A stretch of 9,347 nt of DNA from Actinomycetota bacterium (GCA_003161205.1 PMOU01000174.1:8747-18093), one strand, 5' to 3'. Counted from the stretch's first letter, positions 1 through 7,071 are shown. A program made the numbers and translations. Notes: generated from the letters alone by a model not told the origin.

Positions 1-944
1 CCGGGCGCCCCAGCCCCGGGCGCACCGGCTCCAAACGTGCCGGCGCCGATCTCGAGGTGCGGGCCGGTCCCGTGCGGGCCGGTGAGCCCGTTCGGCTCGT
101 GCTGGTCCGCCCGGACCCGGCGGACCGCGCGCAGGAACTCGACCGCATCGGCGGGGCGCCGGGCCGGATCCCGGCTGGTCGCCGCGAGCACGAGCTGATC
201 GACGGCGGCCGGCAGACCGGGCACCAGCGCCGAGGGCGCCGGAACGTCGGTGTTGACGTGCTGATAGGCCACTGACAGCGGCGTGTCGCCGGTGAAGGGC
301 ACGCGGCCGGTGAGCATCTCGAAGAACATCACGCCGGCCGAGTAGACGTCGCCGCGCGGGCCGGTGGCATCGCCGGTCACCTGCTCGGGCGGCACGTAGG
401 CGACGGTGCCGATGAGCAGGCCGGTCCGGGTGTGCCCGGCCGCGGTGAGCGCCCGGGCCAGGCCGAAGTCCGCCACCTTGACCCGGCCGTCCGCGGTCAG
501 CAGGACGTTCTCGGGCTTGACGTCGCGGTGCACGATCCCGGAGGCGTGGGCGGACGCGAGCCCGTCGAGCACGCCGGTCATGATCTCAAGCGCCACCGGC
601 GGGGCCAGCCGGCCGTTCTCGCGGAGCAGTTCCTTGAGCGTGCGCCCGGGTACGTACTCCATCGCCAGATAAAGGAACGGGCCGTCGGCACCCTGGTCGT
701 AGACCGCGACCACGTTCTGGTGGGACAGGCGCGCCACCGACTTAGCCTCGCCGATGAACCGGCGCACGAAGTCGTCGTCTCTGGCCAGCTCGACGTGCAT
801 GACCTTGAGCGCGACCTGGCGGTCCAGCCTGGTGTCCACGGCCCGGTAGACAGTCGCCATCCCGCCGTGCGCAATACGCGCGGTCACGGCGTAGCGCCCG
901 TCGAGCAGGCGCCCGGCGAGCGGGTCGGCCAGGGTATCGTCCAT
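1..944 (-). CDS. pknL: PknL-like Ser/Thr protein kinase (C-terminus cut by window edge)
   Basis: Hanks-type Ser/Thr kinase; 314 codons are visible and the C-terminus lies beyond position 1. Seen in the translation: glycine-rich loop AHGGMATVYRA (25-35), ATP-anchoring K47, alpha-C E66, catalytic loop HRDVKPEN (139-146, D141), DFG (159-161), and VPPEQ (184-188) where APE usually stands. After about residue 265 comes a Gly/Pro/Ala-rich linker. Whether PASTA domains or a membrane segment follow cannot be seen. The start ATG at 944 was chosen because the N-terminus MDDTLADPLAGRLLDGRY resembles actinobacterial PknL/Stk1-type kinases, and because a TAAAAT hexamer sits 8 nt upstream with no Shine-Dalgarno, so the mRNA is probably leaderless. 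It is divergent from the oxidoreductase at 1134. The Rv2175c-family gene at 2408 is a likely substrate gene, by analogy with M. tuberculosis PknL. Kinase identity is near certain; PknL orthology is inferred from sequence feel and neighbourhood. Confidence 0.9.
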   Translation of the reverse strand, partial: MDDTLADPLAGRLLDGRYAVTARIAHGGMATVYRAVDTRLDRQVALKVMHVELARDDDFVRRFIGEAKSVARLSHQNVVAVYDQGADGPFLYLAMEYVPGRTLKELLRENGRLAPPVALEIMTGVLDGLASAHASGIVHRDVKPENVLLTADGRVKVADFGLARALTAAGHTRTGLLIGTVAYVPPEQVTGDATGPRGDVYSAGVMFFEMLTGRVPFTGDTPLSVAYQHVNTDVPAPSALVPGLPAAVDQLVLAATSRDPARRPADAVEFLRAVRRVRADQHEPNGLTGPHGTGPHLEIGAGTFGAGAPGAGAP

Positions 945-952
945 CGCGACCG

Positions 953-958
953 ATTTTA
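953..958 (-). promoter_or_regulatory. -10 hexamer for the PknL-like kinase gene
   Basis: TAAAAT on the minus strand, separated by exactly 8 nt from the kinase ATG. It fits the actinobacterial TANNNT -10 consensus. No Shine-Dalgarno lies between it and the start codon, so transcription probably starts at or next to the ATG. No convincing -35 is visible. Confidence 0.6.
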
Positions 959-974
959 CGGTTGTTTTGCCTAT

Positions 975-1003
975 CTAGCGGGGTTAATCGTGGTGCCCGC
1001 TAG
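975..1003. promoter_or_regulatory. 8-bp inverted repeat in the kinase/oxidoreductase divergent region
   Basis: CTAGCGGG (975-982) and CCCGCTAG (996-1003) are perfect inverted arms around a 13-nt centre. Relative to a leaderless start at 944 they cover about -31 to -59 of the kinase gene, so the element could be an operator overlapping the -35 region. A second, weaker inverted repeat (GGCCG-TT-CGGCC, 1043-1054) lies between it and the oxidoreductase. No regulator can be named. Confidence 0.4.
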
Positions 1004-1119
1004 CCACACCTGCCTCACCGGTTTCCCAGGGGCAGGATGCACGGCCGTTCGGCCAATAAATGCCGGGGTCGCCAGCGGGAACGGGTGCGCGGGTCCTCAG
1101 CCCGGCCGGGTCCTGCGCG

Positions 1120-1125
1120 TAATCT
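1120..1125 (+). promoter_or_regulatory. -10 hexamer for the FAD oxidoreductase gene
   Basis: TAATCT ends 8 nt before the GTG at 1134, the same spacing as on the divergent kinase side. No Shine-Dalgarno-like sequence occurs between them, which suggests a leaderless transcript and supports GTG 1134 as the start. Confidence 0.6.
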
Positions 1126-1133
1126 GTCGGTCT

Positions 1134-2315
1134 GTGGCAGACAGCGGACGCGTCGTGGTAGCGGGTGCGGGCCTGGCCGGGCTGCGCACGGCGGAGGAAC
1201 TGCGGGCCGCCGGCGCGGACGGCCCGATCACGCTGATCGGCGCGGAGACGCGGCCGCCGTATGACCGTCCGCCGCTGTCGAAGAAGGTGCTGACCGAAAC
1301 CGGGCTCGACCCGTCGCTGAAGGCCGACTTCGCCGCGCTTGACGTGGACTTCCGTCCGGGTGAGGCAGCCGTGCGGCTGGCCGGGACGACCCTGGTGACC
1401 AGCCGCGGCGAGTACCCGTTCGACCACCTGGTGCTGGCGACCGGAGCGCTGCCGGTAACGCTGCCGGGACCGGGGCGGCAGCGGGTCCTGCGCAGCTACG
1501 ACGACGCGCTCGCGCTGCGCGAGCTGCTCAGGCCCGGCCTGCGGCTGGCCATCGTGGGCGCCGGGTGGATCGGCGCGGAACTGGCCACCGCGGCCGCCGG
1601 GCGAGGCGCCCAGGTCACGGTGGTGGAGGCGGGACCCGCGCCGCTCGCCTCCGCGGTGGGGGCGCCGGTCGGGTCGCAGACCGCGGCGTGGTACGCCGGC
1701 GCCGGCGTCGACCTGCGGGTCGGCGTCAGCGTGGAGACAGTGCAGCCGGGCGGGCTCGCGCTGGCCGGCGGCGAGTGGATCGCCGCGGATGAGATCGTCA
1801 CCGCGGTCGGGGTGCGTCCGGCGACCGGCTGGCTGGAGGGTTCAGACGTCCGGCTCCAGAACGGCGTGGCCACCGACGCCCACCTGCGCGCGTCCCAGCC
1901 CGGCGTCTACGCGGTGGGGGACTGCGCCGCCTTCGAGTCGGGGCGGTTCGGGCGGCCGCTGCGGTTCGAGCACTGGGATGTGGCCCTGCACGCGCCCGAG
2001 GTGGTCGCGGCCAACGTGCTCGGTGGCGATGCCGTCTATGACCCGGTGCCGTACTTCTGGTCCGAGCAGTTCGATCGCATGGTGCAGTACGTCGGCTACC
2101 ACGGTGACGCCGACCGGCTGGTCTGGCGCGGCGATCCCGCCGAGCCGCGCTGGGCGGCGTGCTGGCTGGCCGGGAGCCGGCTGGTCGCCGTCCTGACCGT
2201 GGACCGCCCCCGGGATGTGCTGCAGGGCCGCCGGCTGATCGAGTCCGGCGATCCCGTGGACATCTCCCGCCTCAGCGACCCCCGCATCCCCGTGAAAGCA
2301 GCCGTCGTCACCTAG
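1134..2315 (+). CDS. NAD(P)/FAD-dependent oxidoreductase, ferredoxin-reductase-like
   Basis: 393-residue flavoprotein of the two-dinucleotide-binding-domain class, close to ferredoxin/rubredoxin reductases. Visible motifs: FAD-binding GAGLAG (11-16) after a beta strand; YDRPPLSKKVL (43-53), typical of BphA4-like ferredoxin reductases; ATG (102-104); NAD(P)-binding VGAGWIGAEL (141-150); second FAD motif GVYAVGDCA (257-265); and a C-terminal domain with YFWSEQFDRMVQYVG (307-321). Family knowledge: it would pass electrons from NAD(P)H through FAD to a small iron-sulphur protein. No ferredoxin or oxygenase gene is adjacent, so the partner is unknown. The frame stays open far upstream (to about 432), but that part is antisense to the kinase. 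GTG 1134 was chosen because the FAD motif follows at once and TAATCT precedes it. A short GC-rich inverted repeat (GCCCC/GGGGC, 2321-2331) follows the stop. Confidence 0.88.
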   Translation: MADSGRVVVAGAGLAGLRTAEELRAAGADGPITLIGAETRPPYDRPPLSKKVLTETGLDPSLKADFAALDVDFRPGEAAVRLAGTTLVTSRGEYPFDHLVLATGALPVTLPGPGRQRVLRSYDDALALRELLRPGLRLAIVGAGWIGAELATAAAGRGAQVTVVEAGPAPLASAVGAPVGSQTAAWYAGAGVDLRVGVSVETVQPGGLALAGGEWIAADEIVTAVGVRPATGWLEGSDVRLQNGVATDAHLRASQPGVYAVGDCAAFESGRFGRPLRFEHWDVALHAPEVVAANVLGGDAVYDPVPYFWSEQFDRMVQYVGYHGDADRLVWRGDPAEPRWAACWLAGSRLVAVLTVDRPRDVLQGRRLIESGDPVDISRLSDPRIPVKAAVVT

Positions 2316-2407
2316 CTGGGGCCCCCGGGGCTAAATGCAATCGATAGCTGCCGGCTTGCCCGTCACCCGCGTGTTTGGGAGCGGCCCGGACGTGGCACAT
2401 TGGTCTC

Positions 2408-2770
2408 GTGGCTCAGATTGACCCCGAGACCGACGCTCTCGTCGGCGAATGGCTGAAACTCCCCGACGTAGCCGGCCAGCTCGGCGTGCCCATCGGGCGA
2501 GTGAAGCAGCTGCTCCGCGACCGCAAGCTCCTCGCCGTGAAGCGTCCGGAAGGGACGCTCGCGGTACCGGCCGCCTTCCTTGACGGCGATCAGGTCGTCA
2601 AGGGCCTGTGCGGCACCCTGACCCTGCTCTTCGACTGCGGTTTCGACGAGCCGGACGCGCTTCGCTGGCTGTTCACAGCGGACGAGACGCTGCCCGGCAC
2701 GCCGATCGACGCGATCGCCAGGCGCAAGGCGACCGAAGTCAACCGGCGGGCGCAGGCCCTGGCGTTTTAG
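2408..2770 (+). CDS. Rv2175c-family winged-helix DNA-binding protein
   Basis: 120-residue cytoplasmic protein. Residues about 14-60 form a helix-turn-helix/winged-helix (WLKLPDVAGQLGVPIGRVKQ then LLRDRKLLAVKR). The C-terminal half carries the family pattern VVKGLCGTLTLLFDCGF (64-80), the LRWLFT motif (85-90) and a basic end RRAQALAF. This matches the M. tuberculosis Rv2175c family as I know it, a DNA-binding protein phosphorylated by PknL near its N-terminus, which tunes DNA binding. Here T8 in IDPETDAL is the only N-terminal Thr/Ser and a conceivable phosphosite; that is inference. GTG 2408 is preferred over TTG 2375 because the family begins close to this acidic stretch. A weak CACATT lies 6 nt upstream, so the gene may be leaderless like its neighbours. 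It lies 92 bp after the oxidoreductase and 81 bp before metF, on the same strand. Confidence 0.88.
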   Translation: MAQIDPETDALVGEWLKLPDVAGQLGVPIGRVKQLLRDRKLLAVKRPEGTLAVPAAFLDGDQVVKGLCGTLTLLFDCGFDEPDALRWLFTADETLPGTPIDAIARRKATEVNRRAQALAF

Positions 2771-2811
2771 CGCCGGCGTTGCAGCGAGGGTGTTTTTAGC
2801 GACGGTCTTCT

Positions 2812-2834
2812 TAGCGATACCGCGCGGGTCGCTA
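2812..2834. promoter_or_regulatory. Inverted repeat upstream of metF
   Basis: TAGCGA (2812-2817) and TCGCTA (2829-2834) flank an 11-nt GC-rich centre just upstream of the metF -10. The core TTAGCG also occurs at 2767-2772 and 2796-2801. It could be an operator or the base of a hairpin ending the Rv2175c-family transcript; there is no T-tract. Short arms make this uncertain. Confidence 0.3.
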
Positions 2835-2839
2835 CCGGC

Positions 2840-2845
2840 TAGGCT
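2840..2845 (+). promoter_or_regulatory. -10 hexamer for metF
   Basis: TAGGCT ends 6 nt before the metF ATG at 2852. The intervening GACGGC has no Shine-Dalgarno character, so transcription likely starts at the ATG and the mRNA is leaderless. No clear -35 is visible. Confidence 0.55.
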
Positions 2846-2851
2846 GACGGC

Positions 2852-3874
2852 ATGCCGCCGAGCCCGCCGCGTCCGCGTCCCGTCGCGAGGGCGGACGCCA
2901 GACGTGCCGTCGGCCAGCCGCACTCACCGCTGATCCGTGAGCTGCTCGCCTCCGGCCGCCAGGCGTTCTCCTTTGAGTTCATGCCGCCCAAGACCGAGGC
3001 CGAGGAGCAGCAGCTGTGGCGCGCGATCCGGCAGCTCGAGCCGCTGCGGCCCACGTTCGTCTCGGTCACGTACGGAGCCGGCGGGTCGACCAGGGACCGG
3101 ACGGTCCGGGTGACGGGCCGGATCGCCTCAGAAACCACGCTGACCCCGGTCGGGCACCTGACCGCGGTGAACCACTCGGTGGCCGAGCTCAGGCAGGTGG
3201 TCGGCTCTTACGCGGCGGTCGGGGTCCGCAACGTGCTGGCCCTGCGCGGCGATCCGCCCGGCGATCCGAACGGTCCCTGGATCCCGCACCCGGACGGGCT
3301 CACCCACGCGGCGGAGCTGGTCGCCCTGGTCAGGTCGGCCGGTGACTTCTGCGTCGGGGTCGCGGCGTTCCCGGAAAAGCATCCCGGCTCGCCCGATGCG
3401 GACACCGACGCGCGTTACTTCCTGGCCAAGTGCCGGGCCGGCGCCGACTTCGCCATCACCAACATGTTCTTCTACCCCGAGGATTACCTGCGGCTGCGGG
3501 ACCGGGTGACGGCCCAGGGCGGCGACGTGCCGATCATCCCCGGCATCATGCCCATCACCAGCCTGCGGGTGGTGGAGCGGGCGGTTGAGCTGGGCGGCTG
3601 CCGGGTGCCTGAGCGGCTGTGGGAGCGGCTGCAGGCGGTGGCCGACGACCGGTCCGCCGTCCGCGAGATCGGCGTGGATTACGCCGCCGGCATGTGCGAG
3701 CGGCTGCTCGCCGAAGGCGTGCCGGGCCTGCACTTCTACACGCTCAACTGGTCCCGGGCGACCAGGGAGATCTATCAGCGGCTCGGTCTGGGGGACCGGG
3801 GCCAGGGGGAGCGCCCGGTCGAGCGCCCGGTAGAGCGACTGCGTAGCGGAAGTTCGGCGCCCATCACCGCGTAA
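2852..3874 (+). CDS. metF: Methylenetetrahydrofolate reductase MetF
   Basis: 340 residues. MetF reduces 5,10-methylene-THF to 5-methyl-THF for methionine synthesis. Visible motifs on the TIM barrel: FSFEFMPPK (39-47) with E42 aligned to the catalytic Glu of E. coli MetF (E28); [13 protein letters not shown] (72-84); [11 protein letters not shown] (129-139) with the conserved Asp D134; [10 protein letters not shown] (169-178); AITNMFF (201-207); PIIPGIMPI (227-235); GLHFYTLN (292-299). Asn204 stands where the family has a substrate-contacting Gln (ITQ, Q183 in E. coli). After residue 312 a non-family tail with two ERPV repeats is encoded by a 12-bp tandem DNA repeat and overlaps the convergent acetyltransferase gene by 100 bp. 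The ATG at 2852 is favoured by the TAGGCT 6 nt upstream; the first ~25 residues are a Pro/Arg-rich extension. Placement beside an Rv2175c-family gene matches mycobacterial gene order. Confidence 0.95.
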   Translation: MPPSPPRPRPVARADARRAVGQPHSPLIRELLASGRQAFSFEFMPPKTEAEEQQLWRAIRQLEPLRPTFVSVTYGAGGSTRDRTVRVTGRIASETTLTPVGHLTAVNHSVAELRQVVGSYAAVGVRNVLALRGDPPGDPNGPWIPHPDGLTHAAELVALVRSAGDFCVGVAAFPEKHPGSPDADTDARYFLAKCRAGADFAITNMFFYPEDYLRLRDRVTAQGGDVPIIPGIMPITSLRVVERAVELGGCRVPERLWERLQAVADDRSAVREIGVDYAAGMCERLLAEGVPGLHFYTLNWSRATREIYQRLGLGDRGQGERPVERPVERLRSGSSAPITA

Positions 3875-4398
3875 GGCGGCTCGCCGCCCGGGAAGAAGTG
3901 GAAACCGGTCAGCAGGTCGACGAAGCCCGTCCCCCGGTAGAGCCGCCGGGCCGGTGAGTCGGCGTCCCTGGTCGACAGCAGCGCGGTGCGTTCGGGCCGG
4001 CCGAAGGTGAGCCGGAGCAGCACGTCGGCGCCGGTGCCCTGACCCTGATGCGCCGGGGCCACGTGCAGTTCGGCGACTTCGAACGAGTCGTCCGTCCAGT
4101 CCGCGGCGACCGCGGTGCCGCGCGTGGCCGCCAGCGCGTTCCTGACCGTGCTGTGCCACCACTGGCCGGCCGTCCCGCGAAAGCCGTAGCCGAAGCCGAC
4201 CACCTCGCCGGACCCGTCGTCGGTGACGGCGATCGCGCGGAATCCCGGGTTTGCGGCGTGCCCGGCCATGATCGACTTGCGGCCGGCCAGCAGTTCGGTG
4301 GGTGGCCGCATAGCCGCCGCGTACACCGCGATCAGCTGGTCAAGCCGCACGACGAACTCGGCGGGGCTGAGCTGGGAGACCGAAGCCGAGCGCCGCAT
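3775..4398 (-). CDS. GNAT-family N-acetyltransferase
   Basis: 207 residues with a GNAT fold. Motif A is visible as [20 protein letters not shown] (108-127), containing the acetyl-CoA pyrophosphate loop QGQGTG (118-123). Motif B follows as [20 protein letters not shown] (141-160). The N-terminal third is helical. The substrate cannot be told; protein, small amine or antibiotic are all possible. In M. tuberculosis the GNAT gene Rv2170 (about the same length) is close to the metF-like Rv2172c, so orthology is conceivable but unproven. ATG 4398 is preferred over the upstream GTG/ATG at 4461 because TAAGCT lies 7 nt before it, as in the neighbouring leaderless genes, and because residues upstream do not look like GNAT sequence. 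The last ~20 residues ([20 protein letters not shown]) come from the repeat shared with the convergent metF end and are probably disordered. Confidence 0.85.
   Translation of the reverse strand: MRRSASVSQLSPAEFVVRLDQLIAVYAAAMRPPTELLAGRKSIMAGHAANPGFRAIAVTDDGSGEVVGFGYGFRGTAGQWWHSTVRNALAATRGTAVAADWTDDSFEVAELHVAPAHQGQGTGADVLLRLTFGRPERTALLSTRDADSPARRLYRGTGFVDLLTGFHFFPGGEPPYAVMGAELPLRSRSTGRSTGRSPWPRSPRPSR
3809..3837. repeat. 12-bp tandem repeat in the metF/GNAT overlap
   Basis: GAGCGCCCGGTC (3809-3820), GAGCGCCCGGTA (3821-3832) and a partial GAGCG (3833-3837) form 2.4 tandem copies. The unit is a multiple of three, so both frames repeat: [10 protein letters not shown] in MetF on the plus strand and STGR-STGR in the acetyltransferase on the minus strand. 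Confidence 0.85.
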
Positions 4399-4405
4399 CC
4401 TCGCA

Positions 4406-4411
4406 AGCTTA
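4406..4411 (-). promoter_or_regulatory. -10 hexamer for the GNAT gene
   Basis: TAAGCT on the minus strand, 7 nt upstream of the ATG at 4398, fits the TANNNT -10 consensus with start-codon spacing typical of leaderless actinobacterial mRNAs. It helps fix the start codon. Confidence 0.55.
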
Positions 4412-4468
4412 AGAGAAGAACACCAATGATCCTGAACGGGCGTGGCATCACCCTCTGGCACCGTGCCA

Positions 4469-4531
4469 GCGTTCCCGGGCAGGAGCGTTCACCGGGCCGG
4501 GGCGTTCCCGGGCCGGGCGTTCCAGGCCCGG
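4469..4531. repeat. Imperfect ~16-bp tandem repeat between the GH2 and GNAT genes
   Basis: GCGTTC recurs at 4469, 4485, 4502 and 4517 (spacings 16, 17, 15), mostly followed by a CCGGGC-rich filler, giving about four imperfect copies of GCGTTCCCGGGCCGGG. Within it CCGGGCC (4492-4498) and GGCCCGG (4525-4531) are inverted and could form a hairpin just past the GH2 stop, acting as a terminator without a U-tract. It could also be a simple variable-number repeat. Confidence 0.6.
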
Positions 4532-4536
4532 TCCGG

Positions 4537-7071
4537 CTAGGTCAGCTGGTTCGCCGGGCTGACCTGCTCGGACGTGACATTGATTTCGGCCTGGCCGAGC
4601 ACCGGGTGGTTCGCGGTCAGCGTAATGGCGCCCGGCTGGCCGGCCCGCGAGCGGATCCATACCGCGCCCAGCCCCCCGTACTCGCCGAAGGCGAACGGGT
4701 TATCGCCGATCAGGGTCGCGGGACCGGACAGGCTCAGCGCGACCTGGCCGCTTGGGTACCTGCGCTGGTTGCCGTACGCGTCGGTGGCGCGGAAGACGGC
4801 CCTGGTCGCGTCGGAGCCGTCGGCCCAGATGCTCGTGTCGTCCACCGCCATGGCGAGGGTGTCCCCGGCCGGGTCCGCCGACATGCGGAGGTAGGTCACC
4901 TCCTGACCGCCGACATAGCCCAGGATGAGAAGTTCTCCGATGGCGTGCCGGCCGAGCCGCGGCAGGTCGACCAGGAAGGGCGGGTGCACGAGGCCGCCGT
5001 ACAACGGCGAGCCGAGGGCGGGCAGCATCGTGCTCACCAGCGCGCCGTCGATGAAGATGTCCAGCTGGTCACAGTTGCTGGCGATCATCGCGGCCGGGTC
5101 GGGCGCGGGGACGGCGCCGCCTGGCTCCCAGAAGAAGACCGGGATGATGACCGGGTTCACGCCCGGGTCCCCCTGGGACTGGTAGATGGCCGCGCCGGGC
5201 TTGGGCACCCGGAAGCCGTCCGCCACCCCGGCCCACTTGATGTTGTCGGGATTGGTGGACAGGAGAGAGGCGTAGTCGAACCCGGCCCAGGCCAGCATCC
5301 CGGAATACCCGGGGTTGGACCGGGCCAGGCTCTGCGCCTGGGCGTGCAGGGCCGCCTGCCTGGCGAGCTGGGCCGGCGAGCCGGTCCAGGCGAAGTCGTG
5401 CGGTTCCACCTCCTCCACGCCGACGGTCTCGGTGATCAGGTACGGCAGGCCGGCGAACGGCGGCTTCAGCGTGGCGTTACCGGTGCCGGGATTGATGCCG
5501 TAGTCGTTGTAGGCGAAGACGTCCTCGTTCCACTGGGCATCGGTGTGAAAGGCCATCGCGCCCGAGCTCGGCCGCGAGCTGTCTAGCTCCCGCGCGGCCT
5601 GCCGGGTCGCGGCCCACAGCGCCGGGGCGTCGGGTGTCTCGTTGAGCCTGGTGCCCCAGATGATGACCGAGGGACGGCTCCGGTCCCGCGTCACCATGTC
5701 GCGCACGTTCTGCACCACGAGGTCCTGCCAGGCCGGGCTGGTGCTGACGGCGTGCCAGCCGGGCGCTTCCTCCCAGACCAGGAGCCCGAGCTCGTCGCAG
5801 GCGTCCAGGAAGTGCGGCGACTGGGGATAGTGCGAGCAGCGCACCATGTTGCAGTTGAAGTCGTTCTTGAGGATCTCCACGTCCTTGCGCTGAACCCGCA
5901 TCGGCATCGCCATGCCGGCGTACGGGTAGAGCTGGTGCCGGTCCAGGCCGAAAAGCTGCAGCCGCTCGCCGTTCAGGTAGAAGCCGTCAGGTCGGAAGGA
6001 GGCCTCGCGGAACCCGATCTGCCTGGTGCGGACATGGCGGTCGAGGCCGGGGAAGCTCAGCGTGGCCTGGAGCCGGTACAGCTTCGGGCTGTCGGGTGAC
6101 CACAGGCTGATCGGCCCCAGGTCGGTCAGGCTCAGCCTGGCCGTGCTGGTCCCGGGTGAGGTGACCCTGACCTCCGCCACCTGCTCGGCGATCTGTGCGG
6201 TCCCGTCAAACAACTGCACGAGCAGCGAGCCGGCGTCGCGCAGCGCCACGGCCGAGTCAATCGTGGCTTCGACGTCCACCCGCCGCTGCGGGCTGAGCAC
6301 GTCGGCGGGCTGGGCGAACAGGTCGGAGAGGAAGGCCTGCGGGACGACCCGGAGGTTGACGTCGCGGTAGATTCCGCCGGGCTGGAAGAAGTCGATGGTG
6401 CCCGGCCCGCGTCCCACCCCGACCGGCGGTACCGGCAGGCAGCGTGCGTCGACGATGACCGCGAGCAGGTTATCCCCGCTGGTGATCTTCCCGGTGAGTT
6501 CGGCTGACCAGGGCAAGTAGCCGCCCTGGTGAGTGCTGACGGCCTGGTCGTTGATCACGACGGAGGCGTTGACCATGACCCCGTCGAAGTCGATGAAGAT
6601 GCGGCGGCCGGGATGGTGCGGGCCGGTCAGGTTCGCGCCGCCGAAGTGGCGCCGGTAGATCCACACCTGCTGCCACGCCGCGGCGTCCCAGTTCTGCCAG
6701 GACAAGCTGGTCACCGTGTGCGGCAGCGTGACCGGGGCGAAGCTGCTGTCGTCGTAGAAGCTGCTCTCCGAGCTCGCCATGTACTGGCCGCCGAAGAGCC
6801 AGTTCGCGTTCAACGGGTAGCTGATGTCGGAGCTGCGCTCGCCGTCCCGGATATTGTTCCCGACCAGCGCCAGCAGCGGCAGCACGGCTACCCCGGCCCC
6901 GCCGATCAGGCTCACCTGCAGCATCGTCCGCCGCGATATCTTGCGCCTGGCCGGCGCCGGCGACCCGTCTGGCGTCTCGCCCGGCGTCTGGGCCGCCGCA
7001 GCGGCGGGCGCAACCGGGCCCGCCTCGGCCGGGAGCGGCGGTGCGGTCCCTGGCCTAGCGCTCGGTGCCAC
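4537..7071 (-). CDS. Tat-exported glycoside hydrolase family 2 protein (beta-galactosidase/glucuronidase-like)
   Basis: 844 residues. A long Pro/Ala-rich N-terminus leads into a Tat signal: SRRTMLQ (46-52) followed by a hydrophobic stretch (54-70), so the folded enzyme should cross the membrane or stay anchored there. Next come the GH2 jelly-roll sugar-binding domain (about 85-245, ending PGGIYRDV 231-238), an Ig-like domain (about 250-355) and a TIM barrel from about 358. The barrel contains a GH2 signature (N408 to W433, with RCSHYP 411-416 and D426..GLLVW), the probable acid/base E478 in RLNE, and the probable nucleophile E548 in LPYLITE. The end (about 735-832) resembles the Ig-like C-terminal domain of GH2 enzymes. 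It would cleave a beta-galactoside, -glucuronide or -mannoside; the substrate is not predictable. GTG 7071 is the first possible start after an in-frame TAG (7183-7185) and has GAGG 5 nt upstream. Confidence 0.9.
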   Translation of the reverse strand: MAPSARPGTAPPLPAEAGPVAPAAAAAQTPGETPDGSPAPARRKISRRTMLQVSLIGGAGVAVLPLLALVGNNIRDGERSSDISYPLNANWLFGGQYMASSESSFYDDSSFAPVTLPHTVTSLSWQNWDAAAWQQVWIYRRHFGGANLTGPHHPGRRIFIDFDGVMVNASVVINDQAVSTHQGGYLPWSAELTGKITSGDNLLAVIVDARCLPVPPVGVGRGPGTIDFFQPGGIYRDVNLRVVPQAFLSDLFAQPADVLSPQRRVDVEATIDSAVALRDAGSLLVQLFDGTAQIAEQVAEVRVTSPGTSTARLSLTDLGPISLWSPDSPKLYRLQATLSFPGLDRHVRTRQIGFREASFRPDGFYLNGERLQLFGLDRHQLYPYAGMAMPMRVQRKDVEILKNDFNCNMVRCSHYPQSPHFLDACDELGLLVWEEAPGWHAVSTSPAWQDLVVQNVRDMVTRDRSRPSVIIWGTRLNETPDAPALWAATRQAARELDSSRPSSGAMAFHTDAQWNEDVFAYNDYGINPGTGNATLKPPFAGLPYLITETVGVEEVEPHDFAWTGSPAQLARQAALHAQAQSLARSNPGYSGMLAWAGFDYASLLSTNPDNIKWAGVADGFRVPKPGAAIYQSQGDPGVNPVIIPVFFWEPGGAVPAPDPAAMIASNCDQLDIFIDGALVSTMLPALGSPLYGGLVHPPFLVDLPRLGRHAIGELLILGYVGGQEVTYLRMSADPAGDTLAMAVDDTSIWADGSDATRAVFRATDAYGNQRRYPSGQVALSLSGPATLIGDNPFAFGEYGGLGAVWIRSRAGQPGAITLTANHPVLGQAEINVTSEQVSPANQLT

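Noticed and set aside
432..1133. A 5' extension of the oxidoreductase reading frame that would make a 627-residue protein.
   Set aside because: Most of it is antisense to the clearly real kinase gene, and the FAD motif begins right after GTG 1134, which has its own -10 hexamer.
2314..2332. A terminator hairpin right after the oxidoreductase stop.
   Set aside because: The GCCCC/GGGGC arms leave a one-base loop and no T-tract follows, so a stable hairpin is doubtful.
3128..4162. A 344-codon minus-strand open frame opposite metF.
   Set aside because: It is antisense to metF and in another frame from the GNAT gene, with His/Arg/Pro-rich low-complexity sequence and no recognisable motif.
4048..5586. 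A 512-codon plus-strand open frame.
   Set aside because: It is antisense to the GNAT and GH2 genes and gives Gly/Arg/Val-rich sequence with no domain; long shadow frames are normal in high-GC DNA.
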